Assembly: GCA_963807305.1 (NCBI GenBank)
Contig: CAWEBN010000003.1
Span: forward strand, 1-64,000
Length of the DNA: 64,000 bases
Direction: 5' to 3'
DNA from: JAOPZW01 sp963807305
GTDB taxonomy: Bacteria; Actinomycetota; Thermoleophilia; Solirubrobacterales; Solirubrobacteraceae
Shown here: positions 33,677-42,810 of the stretch, piece by piece
How positions within the stretch are numbered: position 1 is the stretch's first letter
Layout of the letters: every line of letters starts with the position of its first letter
Notes under the pieces: generated by a model
Told to the model about the DNA's origin: nothing
Databases searched by the model: none
What the model saw: only the letters and a program-made list of their open reading frames with translations
Program-made: the position numbers and the translations under genes

Positions 33677-34884
33677 GGCGTGTGCGCGGGGCGGTTCTGC
33701 AGCGTCACGTCGAGGCTCACGTCCTGGCCGGAGCGGTCGACGCGGATGTGGAGGTGATCGCCGGGCTGCTTGGTGTTGACGATGCGCGAGACGTCGCCCG
33801 AGGCGCCGACGGCCTGGCCGTCGAGCTCGGTGATGATGTCACCGGCCTGCACGCCGGCGCTGTCGGCCGGCCCGCCGGACGTGACATTGGTGACCTCGGC
33901 ACCCGCAGGCGCGGTGGGGTCGGTCGGATCGGCCGTCTCCACGCCGAGGTACGGGCGCGCGATCTTGTCGCCCTTCTCGAGCCGCGGCACGACCTCGCGC
34001 ACGGTGTTCGACGGGACGGCGAAGCCGATGCCGACGTTGCCCTGCGAGTTGCCCGCGGTGGCGATCTGCGAGTTGACGCCCATGACGCGGGCGGTCTCGT
34101 CGAGCAGCGGGCCGCCCGAGTTGCCGGGGTTGATCGGCGCATCGGTCTGGATGACCTGGTCGATCGAGAAGCCGTTGGGCGCCTTGATCGAGCGCCCGAT
34201 GCCCGAGACGATGCCCTCGGTCGCGGTGCGATCGAGGCCGAACGGGTTGCCGATGGCGATCGCGGTGTCGCCCACGCGGACCTGGCGCGAGTCGGCGAAC
34301 TGCAGCGGCCTGGTGTTGCGCGGCGTGCTGCCCGGGTCGATCTTGACGACCGCGAGGTCGCTCGAGGGATCGGCGCCCTTGACCTGGCCGTCGATGCTGC
34401 GCCCATCGGGCCCGAACTTGACCACGACGCGGTCGGCGTTGCCGACGACGTGCGCGTTGGTCACGAGCGTGCCGTTGTTGTCGATGAGGAAGCCGGTGCC
34501 CGAGCCCACGTCGGTGCGGATCGAGACCACCGCTGGGCTGGCCTGGGCGTAGATCTTGCCGGCGCGCGACTGGCCCTTGTCGGGCGCGATCGGCTTGCCG
34601 GAGACGGCCGGCAGCGGCTGGACCTTCTGGTCGTCGTGCAGCAGGGCGCCGGCGGCGAAGGCGCCGCCGGCGACAGCCGCCGCGACGAGCGCCACGGCAG
34701 CCGCCGTCTTCAGCCGGATGGTGCGCGGCGGCGCGCCCGCCGGCTGCGCCGCCGCGCGATCACGCTCGGCCGCCGCAAGCGCCGCGCGCCGGCGCGCCGC
34801 CTCCTCCTCCGCAGCCTCGCGTGCCTGCTCGGACTCCAGGCGCCACTCGCCCGTCCACAGATGCCGGGGAAACTTCATCGCCAT
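33673..34884 (-). CDS. HtrA/DegP-like membrane-anchored serine protease with PDZ domain
   Basis: The 403-residue protein starts MAMKFPRHLW at ATG 34884 (ATG 34878 is possible). A charged, coiled-coil-like cytosolic segment of about 50 residues precedes one membrane helix (TAAAVALVAAAVAGGAFAAG). The trypsin-fold domain follows with His in TNAHVV, Asp in SSDLAVVKI and Ser in INPGNSGGPLLD. A C-terminal PDZ domain contains GGPADSAGVQAGDIITELDG. HtrA proteases handle envelope protein stress. Being first in the MoxR/VWA operon suggests a joint role in envelope protein quality or maturation. Confidence 0.95.
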   Translation of the reverse strand: MAMKFPRHLWTGEWRLESEQAREAAEEEAARRRAALAAAERDRAAAQPAGAPPRTIRLKTAAAVALVAAAVAGGAFAAGALLHDDQKVQPLPAVSGKPIAPDKGQSRAGKIYAQASPAVVSIRTDVGSGTGFLIDNNGTLVTNAHVVGNADRVVVKFGPDGRSIDGQVKGADPSSDLAVVKIDPGSTPRNTRPLQFADSRQVRVGDTAIAIGNPFGLDRTATEGIVSGIGRSIKAPNGFSIDQVIQTDAPINPGNSGGPLLDETARVMGVNSQIATAGNSQGNVGIGFAVPSNTVREVVPRLEKGDKIARPYLGVETADPTDPTAPAGAEVTNVTSGGPADSAGVQAGDIITELDGQAVGASGDVSRIVNTKQPGDHLHIRVDRSGQDVSLDVTLQNRPAHTP

Positions 34885-34895
34885 GGAGAGTAGGC

Positions 34896-36125
34896 ATGCC
34901 CTCGTCAGCTGTCGGTAAAGCGGTCTGGAGTCGTCGGCGGCTCGTCGTGCTACTCGGCGCGCTGTCGGCCTTCGGACCCCTGTCGATGGACATGTACCTG
35001 CCCGGGCTGCCGTCGATGGCCCGCGACCTCTCGGCGCCCGCGTGGGCGGCGCAGCTGACTATCACGACCTCGATGCTGGGACTGGCCTGCGGCCAGCTGG
35101 TGGCCGGCCCGCTCAGCGACGCGCTCGGGCGCCGGCGGCCCCTGCTCACCGGCGTGGGCGCCTACATGGTCGCCTCGCTGCTGTGCGCCGCCGCTCCGAC
35201 CGTCTGGCTGCTGCTCGCCTTCCGCCTCGTGCAGGGCCTGGCGGGAGCGGCCGGGATCGTCATCGCGCGCGCGATCGTGCGCGACCTGCACGAGGGGGTG
35301 GAGGCGGCGCGCTTCTTCGCCCTGCTCATGCTCGTCGGCGGCCTGGCGCCGATCCTCGCTCCCCTGGTCGGCGGCGCGCTGCTGCATGTGACCGACTGGC
35401 GCGGGATCTTCGTCGCGCTCGCGGGCATCGGCGCGGTGCTGCTCGTCGCCGCGTGGGCGACGTTCCGCGAGACGCTCGCGCCGGCCAACCGCCACCGCGG
35501 CGGCCTCGTGGCGACGCTGCACGTCTTCCGCGGGCTCGTGCGCGACCGGCCGTTCATGGGCTACACGCTCTCGGCCGGACTGGTCTTCGCGGCGATGGCC
35601 ACCTACATCTCGGGGTCGCCGTTCGTGCTCCAGGACATCCACGGGATCTCGCCGCAGCTGTTCAGCGTGATCTTCGCCTCCAACGCCATCGGGATCATGG
35701 CCGCCAGCCAGACCAGCCGGGCACTCGTGGGCCGCTACGGCCCGCGCGCGATGCTCGGCGCCGGCGTCTGGATCGCCGCGGCGGGGGGCCTCGGCGTGCT
35801 CGTGTCCGTGCTGGCCGACCTCGGGCTCGCCGCCCTGCTCCCCAGCCTCTTCGTGATGGTCTCGAGCGTCGGCGTGGTCCTGCCCAACGCCGCCGCCCTG
35901 GCCCTGGCCGACCACCCGCGCACGGCCGGCAGCGCATCGGCCCTGCTCGGCGTCACGCAGTTCGCCACTGGCGCGCTGGCCGCCCCGCTGGCCGGCGTCG
36001 GCGGCTCGCAGACCGCGCTGCCGATGGCGATCGTCATGGCCACGCTGCCCCTCGCCGGCCTCGCCTGCCTGAGGGTCATGACCGGGCCGTCCGCCGCGCG
36101 CCTGGCGCCGCTCGACGCGAAGTAG
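34896..36125 (+). CDS. MFS drug-resistance transporter, Bcr/CflA family
   Basis: ATG 34896 yields 409 residues with twelve predicted membrane helices. The Bcr/CflA signature is clear: ALSAFGPLSMDMYLPGLPSM in helix 1, GQLVAGPLSDALGRRRPLL in loop 2-3, and VARAIVRDL-like IARAIVRDLHEGVEAARFFA after helix 5. Members export bicyclomycin, chloramphenicol and similar compounds by proton antiport. The start codon is only 11 bases from the divergent protease start. Either the true MFS start is somewhat downstream (V or M before RRRLVVLL), or both promoters lie within the opposite gene. Confidence 0.93.
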   Translation: MPSSAVGKAVWSRRRLVVLLGALSAFGPLSMDMYLPGLPSMARDLSAPAWAAQLTITTSMLGLACGQLVAGPLSDALGRRRPLLTGVGAYMVASLLCAAAPTVWLLLAFRLVQGLAGAAGIVIARAIVRDLHEGVEAARFFALLMLVGGLAPILAPLVGGALLHVTDWRGIFVALAGIGAVLLVAAWATFRETLAPANRHRGGLVATLHVFRGLVRDRPFMGYTLSAGLVFAAMATYISGSPFVLQDIHGISPQLFSVIFASNAIGIMAASQTSRALVGRYGPRAMLGAGVWIAAAGGLGVLVSVLADLGLAALLPSLFVMVSSVGVVLPNAAALALADHPRTAGSASALLGVTQFATGALAAPLAGVGGSQTALPMAIVMATLPLAGLACLRVMTGPSAARLAPLDAK

Positions 36126-36236
36126 CCCACACCGCGCCGAGGTTCATTCGCAACCTCCGAGAAAATCGTCACGTCCGCGGTTGCGTCGGTCGGTTAGGGT
36201 CGCAATCACCCACGATCGGTCCAGGGAAGGCTCGAC

Positions 36237-38979
36237 GTGTACCGCACTCCTGTCCGGGAGTCGGGGCGACGGATCGCTCTGGTCGTACTCCTCCTCACCG
36301 CTGCCGGAGGCGCCTCGGCGACCGGCGCCCAGGCCGACCCGGCCGGGACGACCCACTACCCCGACCTGCAGACGGTCATCCCGACGACCGCGTTCTCGGT
36401 CGCGCAGGGCACCGCCGGCCGGGAGTTCCGCTATACGCACCTCATCTTCAATGCCGGTCCCGGGCCGCTGGAGGTCCAGCCGCAGTACAACGGCGCCTCC
36501 GGCAACTACCAGGGCATCCAGACCCTGTACACGCACAACGCGGCCAACCAGTGGTCGCTGGTCTCCAGCGTGCGCGTGCCGGACGCCTTCGTCTTCCACG
36601 CCGCCCACGGCCACTTCCACTTCCCGCTGGCGGCCTTCGGGCTCTACACGGTCGCCGCCGACGGCGGCATCGGCGCGCCGGTCGCCGTCTCTCCCAAGAA
36701 CGGCTTCTGCCTCGACGACTCCTACATCTACGACAGCACCGTCGTGCACGCCGGGGCGTTCGTGGGCACCAAGGGCAGCTGCGCTGACCCGACGACGCTG
36801 CGGGGGCTGACCGTCGGCGCGGCCGACGAGTACGACTACCGCGACCCGGGCCAGGCGATCCCGTTCGACGGCGTCGCCGACGGCACCTACTGGTTCCGGG
36901 CGGTCAGCGACCCCAACAACGACTTCGCCGAGGCCAGCGAGGCCAACAACGAGACCGACGTGAAGGTGACGATCGCCGGCAACACGGTGACCGCCGGCCA
37001 GGTCCTGCATCCCGACACGACGCCGCCCGCGATCTCGTGGGGCGCGCCGGCCGACGGCACGCGCGTGCTCGGCAACGTGACCCTGTCCGCGAGCAGCACG
37101 GCCGCCGGCGGCGGCGGCGTCCAGTTCCTGGTCGACGGCAACGTCGTCGGCTCGGCCGCGGCGAGCCCCTACACGCTGAGCTGGAACTCGACGACGGTGG
37201 TCGACGGCGAGCACTGGGTGGCCGCGCGCACGACCGATGCGCAGGGCCGGACGAACACCACCACTCCGGTGGCGCTCAACGTCTCCAACGCGACGCCGCC
37301 TCCGGTCCCGGGCCTGCTCGACATCGACGCGACCAAGAGCGCCGACGGCCGCGGAACGGTGACGACCACCGCCCTTGGCGCCTCGCAGACCGGCGACCTG
37401 CTGCTCGCCTTCGTGTCCTCCGACGGCCCCAGTGGCCAGACGGCGACCGTCTCCGGCGGTGGCCTGACCTGGTCGCTGGTGCGCCGCGCGAACACGCGGC
37501 TCGGCACCTCGGAGATCTGGAAGGCGACGGCGCCCGCGTCGGCGGCGGGCGTCGCCGTCACCTCGACGCCGTCACGGGCCGGCTATGACCAGTCGCTGAC
37601 CGTGATCGCCTTCGCGGGCGCCGGCGGCGTCGGCGCGTCGAGCGGGGCCGGCGCGGCCTCGGGCGCGCCGCGCGTGACGCTGACCACGACGGCGGCGGGC
37701 TCGTGGGTCTTCGGGGCCGGCAACGACTGGGACCGCGCGGCGGGGCGCACGCTCGGCGGCCAGCAGTCGATGCGCCACCAGTGGATCGACAGCGCCAGCG
37801 GCGACACCTTCTGGGCGCAATCGCAGACCTCGGCCACGGCGGCCGCCGGCACGGTGGTGGCGATCGACGACACCGCCCCGACCAACGATCAGTGGAACCT
37901 CGCCGCCGTCGAGGTCCTCTCCGGCTCGCAGACCCCGCCGACGCCCGACGGGACGCCACCGCTGGTCACCGTGACCGACCCGAAGGCCGCGACGACGATC
38001 AGCGGGATCGTCGCGCTCGGCGCCACGGCGTCCGACAACGTCGGCGTCACGCGCGTGCAGTTCAAGGTCGACGGCCAGGCGGTCGGCGCCCCGGTCACCA
38101 CGCCGCCGTTCCAGGCCTCGTGGGACACGCGCACGGCCAGCGCCGGATCGCACACGGTGACCGCCGAGGCCTCCGACGCGGCCGGCAACATCGGCACGTC
38201 GGCGGGCGTCGCGGTGACCGTCGACAACAGCGCGCCGCCGCCGGCGACGCTCGGGATCGACCGGCTGGTGGCCAGGCACGCCAAGGGAACGCTCGCGTCG
38301 CCCGCCCTGACCACGCCGACGGCGGGGGATGTGGTGCTCGCCTTCGTGGCCTTCGACGGGCCCAACGCCGCCGCGGCACAGAGCGCGACGGTGACGGGCG
38401 CCGGGCTTGACGTGGACGCTCGTCAAGCGCAGCAACAGCCAGGCGGGGACCTCGGAGATCTGGAGCGCGAGGGCCGTCGGGACGCTCACCAACCAGGCGG
38501 TGACCGCGACGCCGCTGCGCGGGGGCTTCGACGGGTCGCTCACGGTCATCGCCTACCGCAACGCGTCGGGCACCGGCGTGGCCGGCGCGGCGGGGGCGGC
38601 GTCGGGCGCGCCCGACGTGTACCTGCCGGGGATCCCCACCGCGTCGTGGGTGTTCGCGGTCGGCAACGACTGGGACCGGGCCGTCGCCCGCACCCCGGTG
38701 ACCGGCCAGCAGCTCCAGGATCAGTGGATCGACACCGGCTCGGGCGACACCTTCTGGGTGCAGTCCACGGCCGCCCCGAGCACGGCGCCCGGGCTCGTGA
38801 CCATCCACGACAACGCCCCGACCAACGACCGCTGGAACTACGCGGCGGTCGAGGTCACACCGGTGGCGGGCACCGCCACGGCGACCATCGCGCTCGGGGC
38901 CGCGACCGCGGCCCAGCGCTCGCCGACCGCCGTGGGCTACTACTGCACGCTGCACGACCCGGCGGGCACCGCCCTGTAG
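36237..38979 (+). CDS. Secreted lysyl-oxidase-like protein with Ig-like and duplicated C-terminal domains, frame-interrupted
   Basis: GTG 36237 leads a signal peptide (RIALVVLLLTAAGGASATG). Residues about 30-245 form a lysyl-oxidase domain. HGHFHF is the HxHxH copper site, and a Cys-containing FCLDDSYIYDS, DEYDYRDPGQAIPFDG and NDFAEASEANNETDV match the family order. Two Ig-like repeats (DTTPPAISWGAPADGTRVLG; DGTPPLVTVTDPKAATTISG) each precede one copy of a 180-residue beta domain. The two copies share SEIWKA/SEIWSA, AASGAP, NDWDRA, QQ...QWID and GDTFW. In copy two, GGGLTW should follow, but an extra T near 38407 shifts the frame. The internal duplicate makes this unambiguous. A secreted copper amine oxidase acting on lysines is plausible. 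Confidence 0.85.
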
Positions 38980-38987
38980 CCGTCGCT

Positions 38988-39755
38988 TCAGCTCGCGCGC
39001 ACGGCCGCCGGCGTCCCGGCCATGCGCGCGAGCCGGCGCTTGAGGCCGGCGGGGAAGTCCACGCGCGACTCGCGATGGCCGGGCAGCAGCGCGCGCTGGG
39101 CCTCCATGTCGCCGGCCAGGGCCGCGATGCAGCCCTCCGGGTCGGTGTTGGCCAGCGAGAGGATGGCGCCGGTGGCACCGAGGGGCCCGGCCAGCGCGAG
39201 GTAGGCCGACGAGCCGACGTAGAGCGGGCCGTCGTAGGCGCCGAGCTCGGCCACCAGGCGGCCGGCGTCGCCGGAGGAATCCTTGACGCCGGCGATCGGC
39301 AGCTCGGGCAGAACCTCGACCGGGATGCCCGGCGGCGAGACGGCGGGGAAGTGGTAGGCCAGCACCGCGAGGTCGCCCGCGCGGGCCGCAAGCGCCTCGT
39401 AGTGCGGGCGCACGTCGTCGGCCTGCGGGGGCGAGAGCGCGAGCACCGCCGCCGCGCCCGCGTCGGCCGCCGCGCCGACGAGCCGCGCGGCGCCGTCGTC
39501 GTCCAGGTGTCCGCTGCCGACGATGACCGGGGCGCGGCCGTCGAGCGCCTCCGCGGCAGCCGCGCACAGCTCGAGGCGCTCGTCGACCTCGAGCGCCCAC
39601 GACTCGCCGGTCGTGCCGGAGACGACGACCGCGGTGATCCCGCGCTCGACGAGGTCGACGGCGTGCTCGACGGTCTCCTCGACGAGCAGGCGCCCGTCGT
39701 CGTCGAAGAGCGTGACGAGGGCGACGCCGGCGCCGGTGAAGAGGGCAGCGGCCAT
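38988..39755 (-). CDS. DHDPS/N-acetylneuraminate lyase-family aldolase
   Basis: The 255-residue TIM-barrel protein has the family hallmarks GTTGESWALEVDER near residue 46, the tyrosine in LAYHFPAVSPP, and the Schiff-base lysine in IAGVKDSSGDAG. It is shorter than true DapA (about 290 residues), with compressed C-terminal helices, so it more likely handles another 2-keto acid substrate such as a sugar acid. It is convergent with the lysyl-oxidase gene and divergent from the aldo/keto reductase. Confidence 0.85.
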   Translation of the reverse strand: MAAALFTGAGVALVTLFDDDGRLLVEETVEHAVDLVERGITAVVVSGTTGESWALEVDERLELCAAAAEALDGRAPVIVGSGHLDDDGAARLVGAAADAGAAAVLALSPPQADDVRPHYEALAARAGDLAVLAYHFPAVSPPGIPVEVLPELPIAGVKDSSGDAGRLVAELGAYDGPLYVGSSAYLALAGPLGATGAILSLANTDPEGCIAALAGDMEAQRALLPGHRESRVDFPAGLKRRLARMAGTPAAVRAS

Positions 39756-39769
39756 GCGGCCAAACGGTA
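39756..39769 (-). promoter_or_regulatory. Predicted leaderless promoter of the DHDPS-like gene
   Basis: TACCGT (39769-39764 on the minus strand) is followed by eight bases and the ATG at 39755, with no Shine-Dalgarno sequence. Confidence 0.4.
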
Positions 39770-39784
39770 CGCGAGAATCGGGGC

Positions 39785-40813
39785 ATGACCTACGTCCCCG
39801 CCGAAGACCGCTACGACGACCACATGCCCTATCGCCGCTGCGGGCGCAGCGGCCTGAAGCTGCCGGCCATCTCGCTCGGGCTGTGGCAGAACTTCGGCGA
39901 CGACCGCCCGATCGATACGCAGCGGGCCATCCTGCGCCGCGCCTTCGACCTCGGGATCACGCACTTCGACCTCGCCAACAACTACGGCCCGCCGTACGGC
40001 TCGGCCGAGATCAACTTCGGGCGCCTGCTGGCCGAGGACCTGCGCCCGTGGCGCGACGAGCTGGTCATCTCGACCAAGGCGGGCTACGACATGTGGCCCG
40101 GCCCGTACGGCGAGTGGGGCTCGCGCAAGTATCTGCTCGCGAGCCTCGACCAGAGTCTGCAGCGGATGGGCCTCGACTACGTCGACATCTTCTACTCACA
40201 CCGCCTGGACCCGGACACGCCGCTCGAGGAGACCCTGGGCGCCGTCGACACCGCGGTGCGCCAGGGCAAGGCGCTGTACGCCGGCATCTCCTCGTACTCC
40301 GCCCAGCGCACCGAGGAGGCCATCCAGATCCTGCGCGAGCTCGGCACGCCGCTGCTGATCCACCAGCCCTCCTATTCGCTTCTGAACCGCTGGATCGAGC
40401 CCGACCTGCTCGACGTGCTCGGCCGCGAGGGCGTCGGGGCCATCGTCTTCTCACCGCTCGGGCAGGGGATGCTCACGGACCGCTACCTCGACGGCATCCC
40501 CGAGGACTCGCGCGCGGCCCGCGACGGGTCGCTGTCGAAGTCGATGCTCAGCGACGAGAACCTCGCGCGCGTGCGCGCGCTGAACGAGATCGCGCAGGGC
40601 CGCGGGCAGACGCTGGCCCAGCTCGCGCTGGCGTGGACGCTGCGCGACCCGCGGGTGACCTCGACGCTGATCGGCGCCAGCAGCGTCAGGCAGCTCGAGG
40701 ACAACGTCGGGGCGCTCGAGCGGCTGGACTTCGACGACGACGAGCTCGCGGAGCTCGAGAAGTACGCGGTGGACGCCGGGATCAACATCTGGGAGCGGTC
40801 GAGCTCCGCGTGA
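39785..40813 (+). CDS. Aldo/keto reductase, L-glyceraldehyde-3-phosphate reductase (YghZ) type
   Basis: The 342-residue TIM-barrel reductase opens with YRRCGRSGLKLPAISLGLWQ. The catalytic tetrad is visible: Asp and Tyr in THFDLANNYGPPYGSAEINF, Lys in VISTKAGYDMWPGPYG and His in IFYSHRLDPDTPLEE. ALAWTLRDPRVTSTLIGASS binds NADPH. MWPGPYGEWGSRKYLLASLD is characteristic of the YghZ/AKR14 group, which reduces L-glyceraldehyde 3-phosphate and methylglyoxal. It stands alone on this strand; the large inverted repeat lies just after it. Confidence 0.92.
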   Translation: MTYVPAEDRYDDHMPYRRCGRSGLKLPAISLGLWQNFGDDRPIDTQRAILRRAFDLGITHFDLANNYGPPYGSAEINFGRLLAEDLRPWRDELVISTKAGYDMWPGPYGEWGSRKYLLASLDQSLQRMGLDYVDIFYSHRLDPDTPLEETLGAVDTAVRQGKALYAGISSYSAQRTEEAIQILRELGTPLLIHQPSYSLLNRWIEPDLLDVLGREGVGAIVFSPLGQGMLTDRYLDGIPEDSRAARDGSLSKSMLSDENLARVRALNEIAQGRGQTLAQLALAWTLRDPRVTSTLIGASSVRQLEDNVGALERLDFDDDELAELEKYAVDAGINIWERSSSA

Positions 40814-40816
40814 GGT

Positions 40817-41222
40817 GTCGGCGCTGCGCGGCGCCTTAACAGCCGCATCGAGGGAAGGGAGTGTGTCGTGGTTCGGGGCGGGGGGTCGTCGTCCTCGGGC
40901 GCGTGTGTCTTCGGGGTGCAATCGCGGGTGTGTCGCAACAGTCTTTGGAGACGCCCAGGGGGTGGCCCGTCTTAGGCACCTCTGGGATTCGTCAAGACCG
41001 GCCACCCCCTCCGACCGTCCGCCGAAGGTGTTGCGAAACGCGCGCGAAGTGCGCACGGACTCCGCGCCGCTCGGCCGCGGCGCTACGACCCGAGCGGTCC
41101 CGCCCTGAGGCCACAGGACGACCTCAAACCAGGACGGCACGCGCAGAGGACGACCGCCGCGCCCCGACCACCTCTGCTCTCCTTCCCTCGATGCGGCCGT
41201 AAGCGCCGCGCAGCACCCAAAA
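40817..41222. repeat. About 400-base nested imperfect inverted repeat (MITE-like or structured element)
   Basis: The outer arms are about 90 bases each, left 40817-40910 and right 41130-41222 in inverse orientation. They share GCTGCGCGGCGC, then CCGCATCGAGGGAAGG, then CGGGGCG and GTCGTCCTC with small gaps. Inner arms follow: 40930-40974 (TCGCAACA...GGGGGTGGCC) pairs with 40990-41039 (GGCCACCCCC...TGTTGCGA). The apex is about 15 bases. The whole gap between the aldo/keto reductase and the next gene could fold into one long hairpin. No transposase or credible ORF lies inside. It may be a miniature inverted-repeat element or an unusually large terminator or RNA structure. Confidence 0.7.
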
Positions 41223-41298
41223 CGACCCGCGGAGAGGTGGCCCCACCCGCCACCTTGGTGGTCCTGACGAGAGCGCCCCGCGCACCCACCATGGAGGT

Positions 41299-41751
41299 AT
41301 GTCCTCCTCCTCCCGCATCCTCGCCGCGGTCAGCGCCCTCGCCCTGGCCGCCGCCACCGCGGCGCCCCTCGCCGGCGCCGCCGACAACCCCGCGCCCAAG
41401 CTCGTCAAGGGCAGCCCGATCCTCTTCGTCGACAACCAGATCAACCCGGGCGTGATCGCGGTCGCCTTCCGCACCGACCGCCCGCTCGATCGCAAGTCCA
41501 ACGGCAAGAGCATCGAGGGGCGCGCCGGGGTCAAGGGCCACAGCGACTCCCTGAGCACCTTCGTCAAGGACAAGCGGCCCGCCTACATCGCCTACGTGTC
41601 CGGCGTCTCCTTCGGCCGCGGCGGCGAGCACCTGAAGGTCGGCCACCGCTACAAGGTGACCATCAGCCTGGGCCACCAGGAGGTCACGCGCACCGTCGAG
41701 CTGCAGAAGAACACCAAGGAGTCGGTGGTCGAGCGCCGGCTCGGCTACTGA
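41299..41751 (+). CDS. Secreted hypothetical protein
   Basis: The 150-residue product starts ATG 41299 with a good signal peptide (RILAAVSALALAAATAAPLA, cleavage near GAADN). The mature protein is a small basic, beta-rich domain (PGVIAVAFRTDRPLDRKSNG; AYVSGVSFGRGGEHLKVGHR; YKVTISLGHQEVTRTVELQ). I recognise no family. A GGAGGT sits directly against the ATG, too close for normal Shine-Dalgarno use, so the initiation site is uncertain. Confidence 0.75.
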   Translation: MSSSSRILAAVSALALAAATAAPLAGAADNPAPKLVKGSPILFVDNQINPGVIAVAFRTDRPLDRKSNGKSIEGRAGVKGHSDSLSTFVKDKRPAYIAYVSGVSFGRGGEHLKVGHRYKVTISLGHQEVTRTVELQKNTKESVVERRLGY

Positions 41752-41830
41752 GAGCGGCTGGGGTCGCCGGGCCGACGCCCCGTCCCGTCGACCCCGTCCC
41801 GCACCACCTCCAGCGCCCGTTCCTGGGCCA

Positions 41831-41859
41831 CGCCGGCGCCGTCCTCGACGGCGCCGGCG
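41831..41859. terminator. Bidirectional terminator between convergent genes
   Basis: A perfect 13-bp GC stem (CGCCGGCGCCGTC and its complement) with a three-base CTC loop lies between the stops of the secreted protein (41751) and the flavin reductase (41875). It can serve both strands. Confidence 0.65.
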
Positions 41860-41874
41860 TCGTGGTGGACGAGC

Positions 41875-42360
41875 TCAGGCGGGATGGCCGGGCTCGATCC
41901 GCTTCGCGCGGTGAAAACTGAAGTCGTCCCCGCGGCCTGCACTCGCCGCGATCGGGTCGAGGAGGAAGAGCTCGTGGTCGCCCGCGCCGACGCGCTGCAC
42001 GACGCGACCGACGAACCAGCGCTCGCAGCGGTCGAGGATCGGCAGCCCCTCCGGACCGTCGTGCCACGCGCAGCGCGCGAACTTGTCGATCTCGTCGGCG
42101 GTCTCGCCGCCGAAGAGCTCGGCCAGGTCCTCGGCGTCGGCAGGGACACCGTGGACCGCCAGGGCCGCCGAGTCGCGCCCCCGGCGATGGGTGCGGTTCT
42201 CGTACGAGAGGCCGACCGCGAAGCGCGGCGGATCGATGCTCGTCTGCGTCGTGAAGCCCACGAGGCAGCCCAGCCGCTCGTCGCCCACGCGGGCGGTGAC
42301 GATGAACATCGGGTACTCGAGGTTCCCGACGATCGCGTTGAAGGCCGCGCGGACGTCCAC
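41875..42360 (-). CDS. Flavin reductase-like (FMN-binding split barrel) protein
   Basis: The GTG at 42360 starts a 161-residue flavin reductase-domain protein: FNAIVGNLEYPMFIVTARVG opens the barrel. GCLVGFTTQTSIDPPRFAVG is the flavin phosphate-binding segment, and ALAVHGVPADAEDLAELFGG and HELFLLDPIAAS follow. Members reduce FMN/FAD or bind them as single-component oxidoreductases in the cytosol. It follows the small 80-residue gene by 30 bases on the same strand and may be co-transcribed with it. Confidence 0.85.
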   Translation of the reverse strand: MDVRAAFNAIVGNLEYPMFIVTARVGDERLGCLVGFTTQTSIDPPRFAVGLSYENRTHRRGRDSAALAVHGVPADAEDLAELFGGETADEIDKFARCAWHDGPEGLPILDRCERWFVGRVVQRVGAGDHELFLLDPIAASAGRGDDFSFHRAKRIEPGHPA

Positions 42361-42390
42361 GTCCTGCGACCTACCCCCAAGGGGCTGGGG

Positions 42391-42633
42391 CTAGGCGGCG
42401 AGGCTGTCGGGCGCCGCGGGCACGCCGCGGTCGGCGTACGCGAACGGGTGCTGGAAGATGTTCGCGGCGCTCTCGCCCTCGCGGACCTCGACGACGAAGG
42501 ACTCGCCGGTCTTGTGGTCGTTGACGGCCACGTGCACGCGGTTGTCGCCCTGGCTCCACAGGAGGCGGACGTCGATGCCGTCGCTGTGACGGTGGTCGAG
42601 CTCGCGCATCGGTGTGTCGGTGGTGGCGGTCAT
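42391..42633 (-). CDS. Conserved small hypothetical protein
   Basis: The 80-residue protein starts ATG 42633 behind GGAG at five bases. It is one compact beta domain (DGIDVRLLWSQGDNRVHVAV; NDHKTGESFVVEVREGESAA; NIFQHPFAYADRG). The pattern of VHVAVND and FVV.V..G..A...F.HP.AYA matches a small conserved actinobacterial hypothetical family I cannot name. The structured intergenic region at 42683-42746 would lie in its 5' leader. Confidence 0.7.
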   Translation of the reverse strand: MTATTDTPMRELDHRHSDGIDVRLLWSQGDNRVHVAVNDHKTGESFVVEVREGESAANIFQHPFAYADRGVPAAPDSLAA

Positions 42634-42682
42634 CTCAGCTCCGTAGGTGCAGTCTCAGAAGAGGTATTCGGCGTTACGGGGA

Positions 42683-42746
42683 CTCTCCTTGAGCGGAGAG
42701 GGACTGCCCACGGGGCTGGCTCCCGAAACCGGGTTCGGGAGGCCCC
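42683..42746. other. Two hairpins in a divergent intergenic region (possible RNA leader)
   Basis: CTCTCC/GGAGAG pair across a six-base loop at 42683-42700. At 42712-42746 a longer stem forms: GGGGC, a three-base bulge, then CTCCCGAA closing ACCGGG, with matching TTCGGGAG and GCCCC. They lie between the divergent starts of the 80-residue gene (minus) and the decarboxylase (plus). The structure resembles a cis-regulatory leader, but I cannot assign it to a known riboswitch class. Confidence 0.45.
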
Positions 42747-42810
42747 ACGGCAAGGGTTCGCCCAGACGTCCCCCGCGTGGCGCCGGCCGGAGTAGAGTCG
42801 CCAATCAGAC

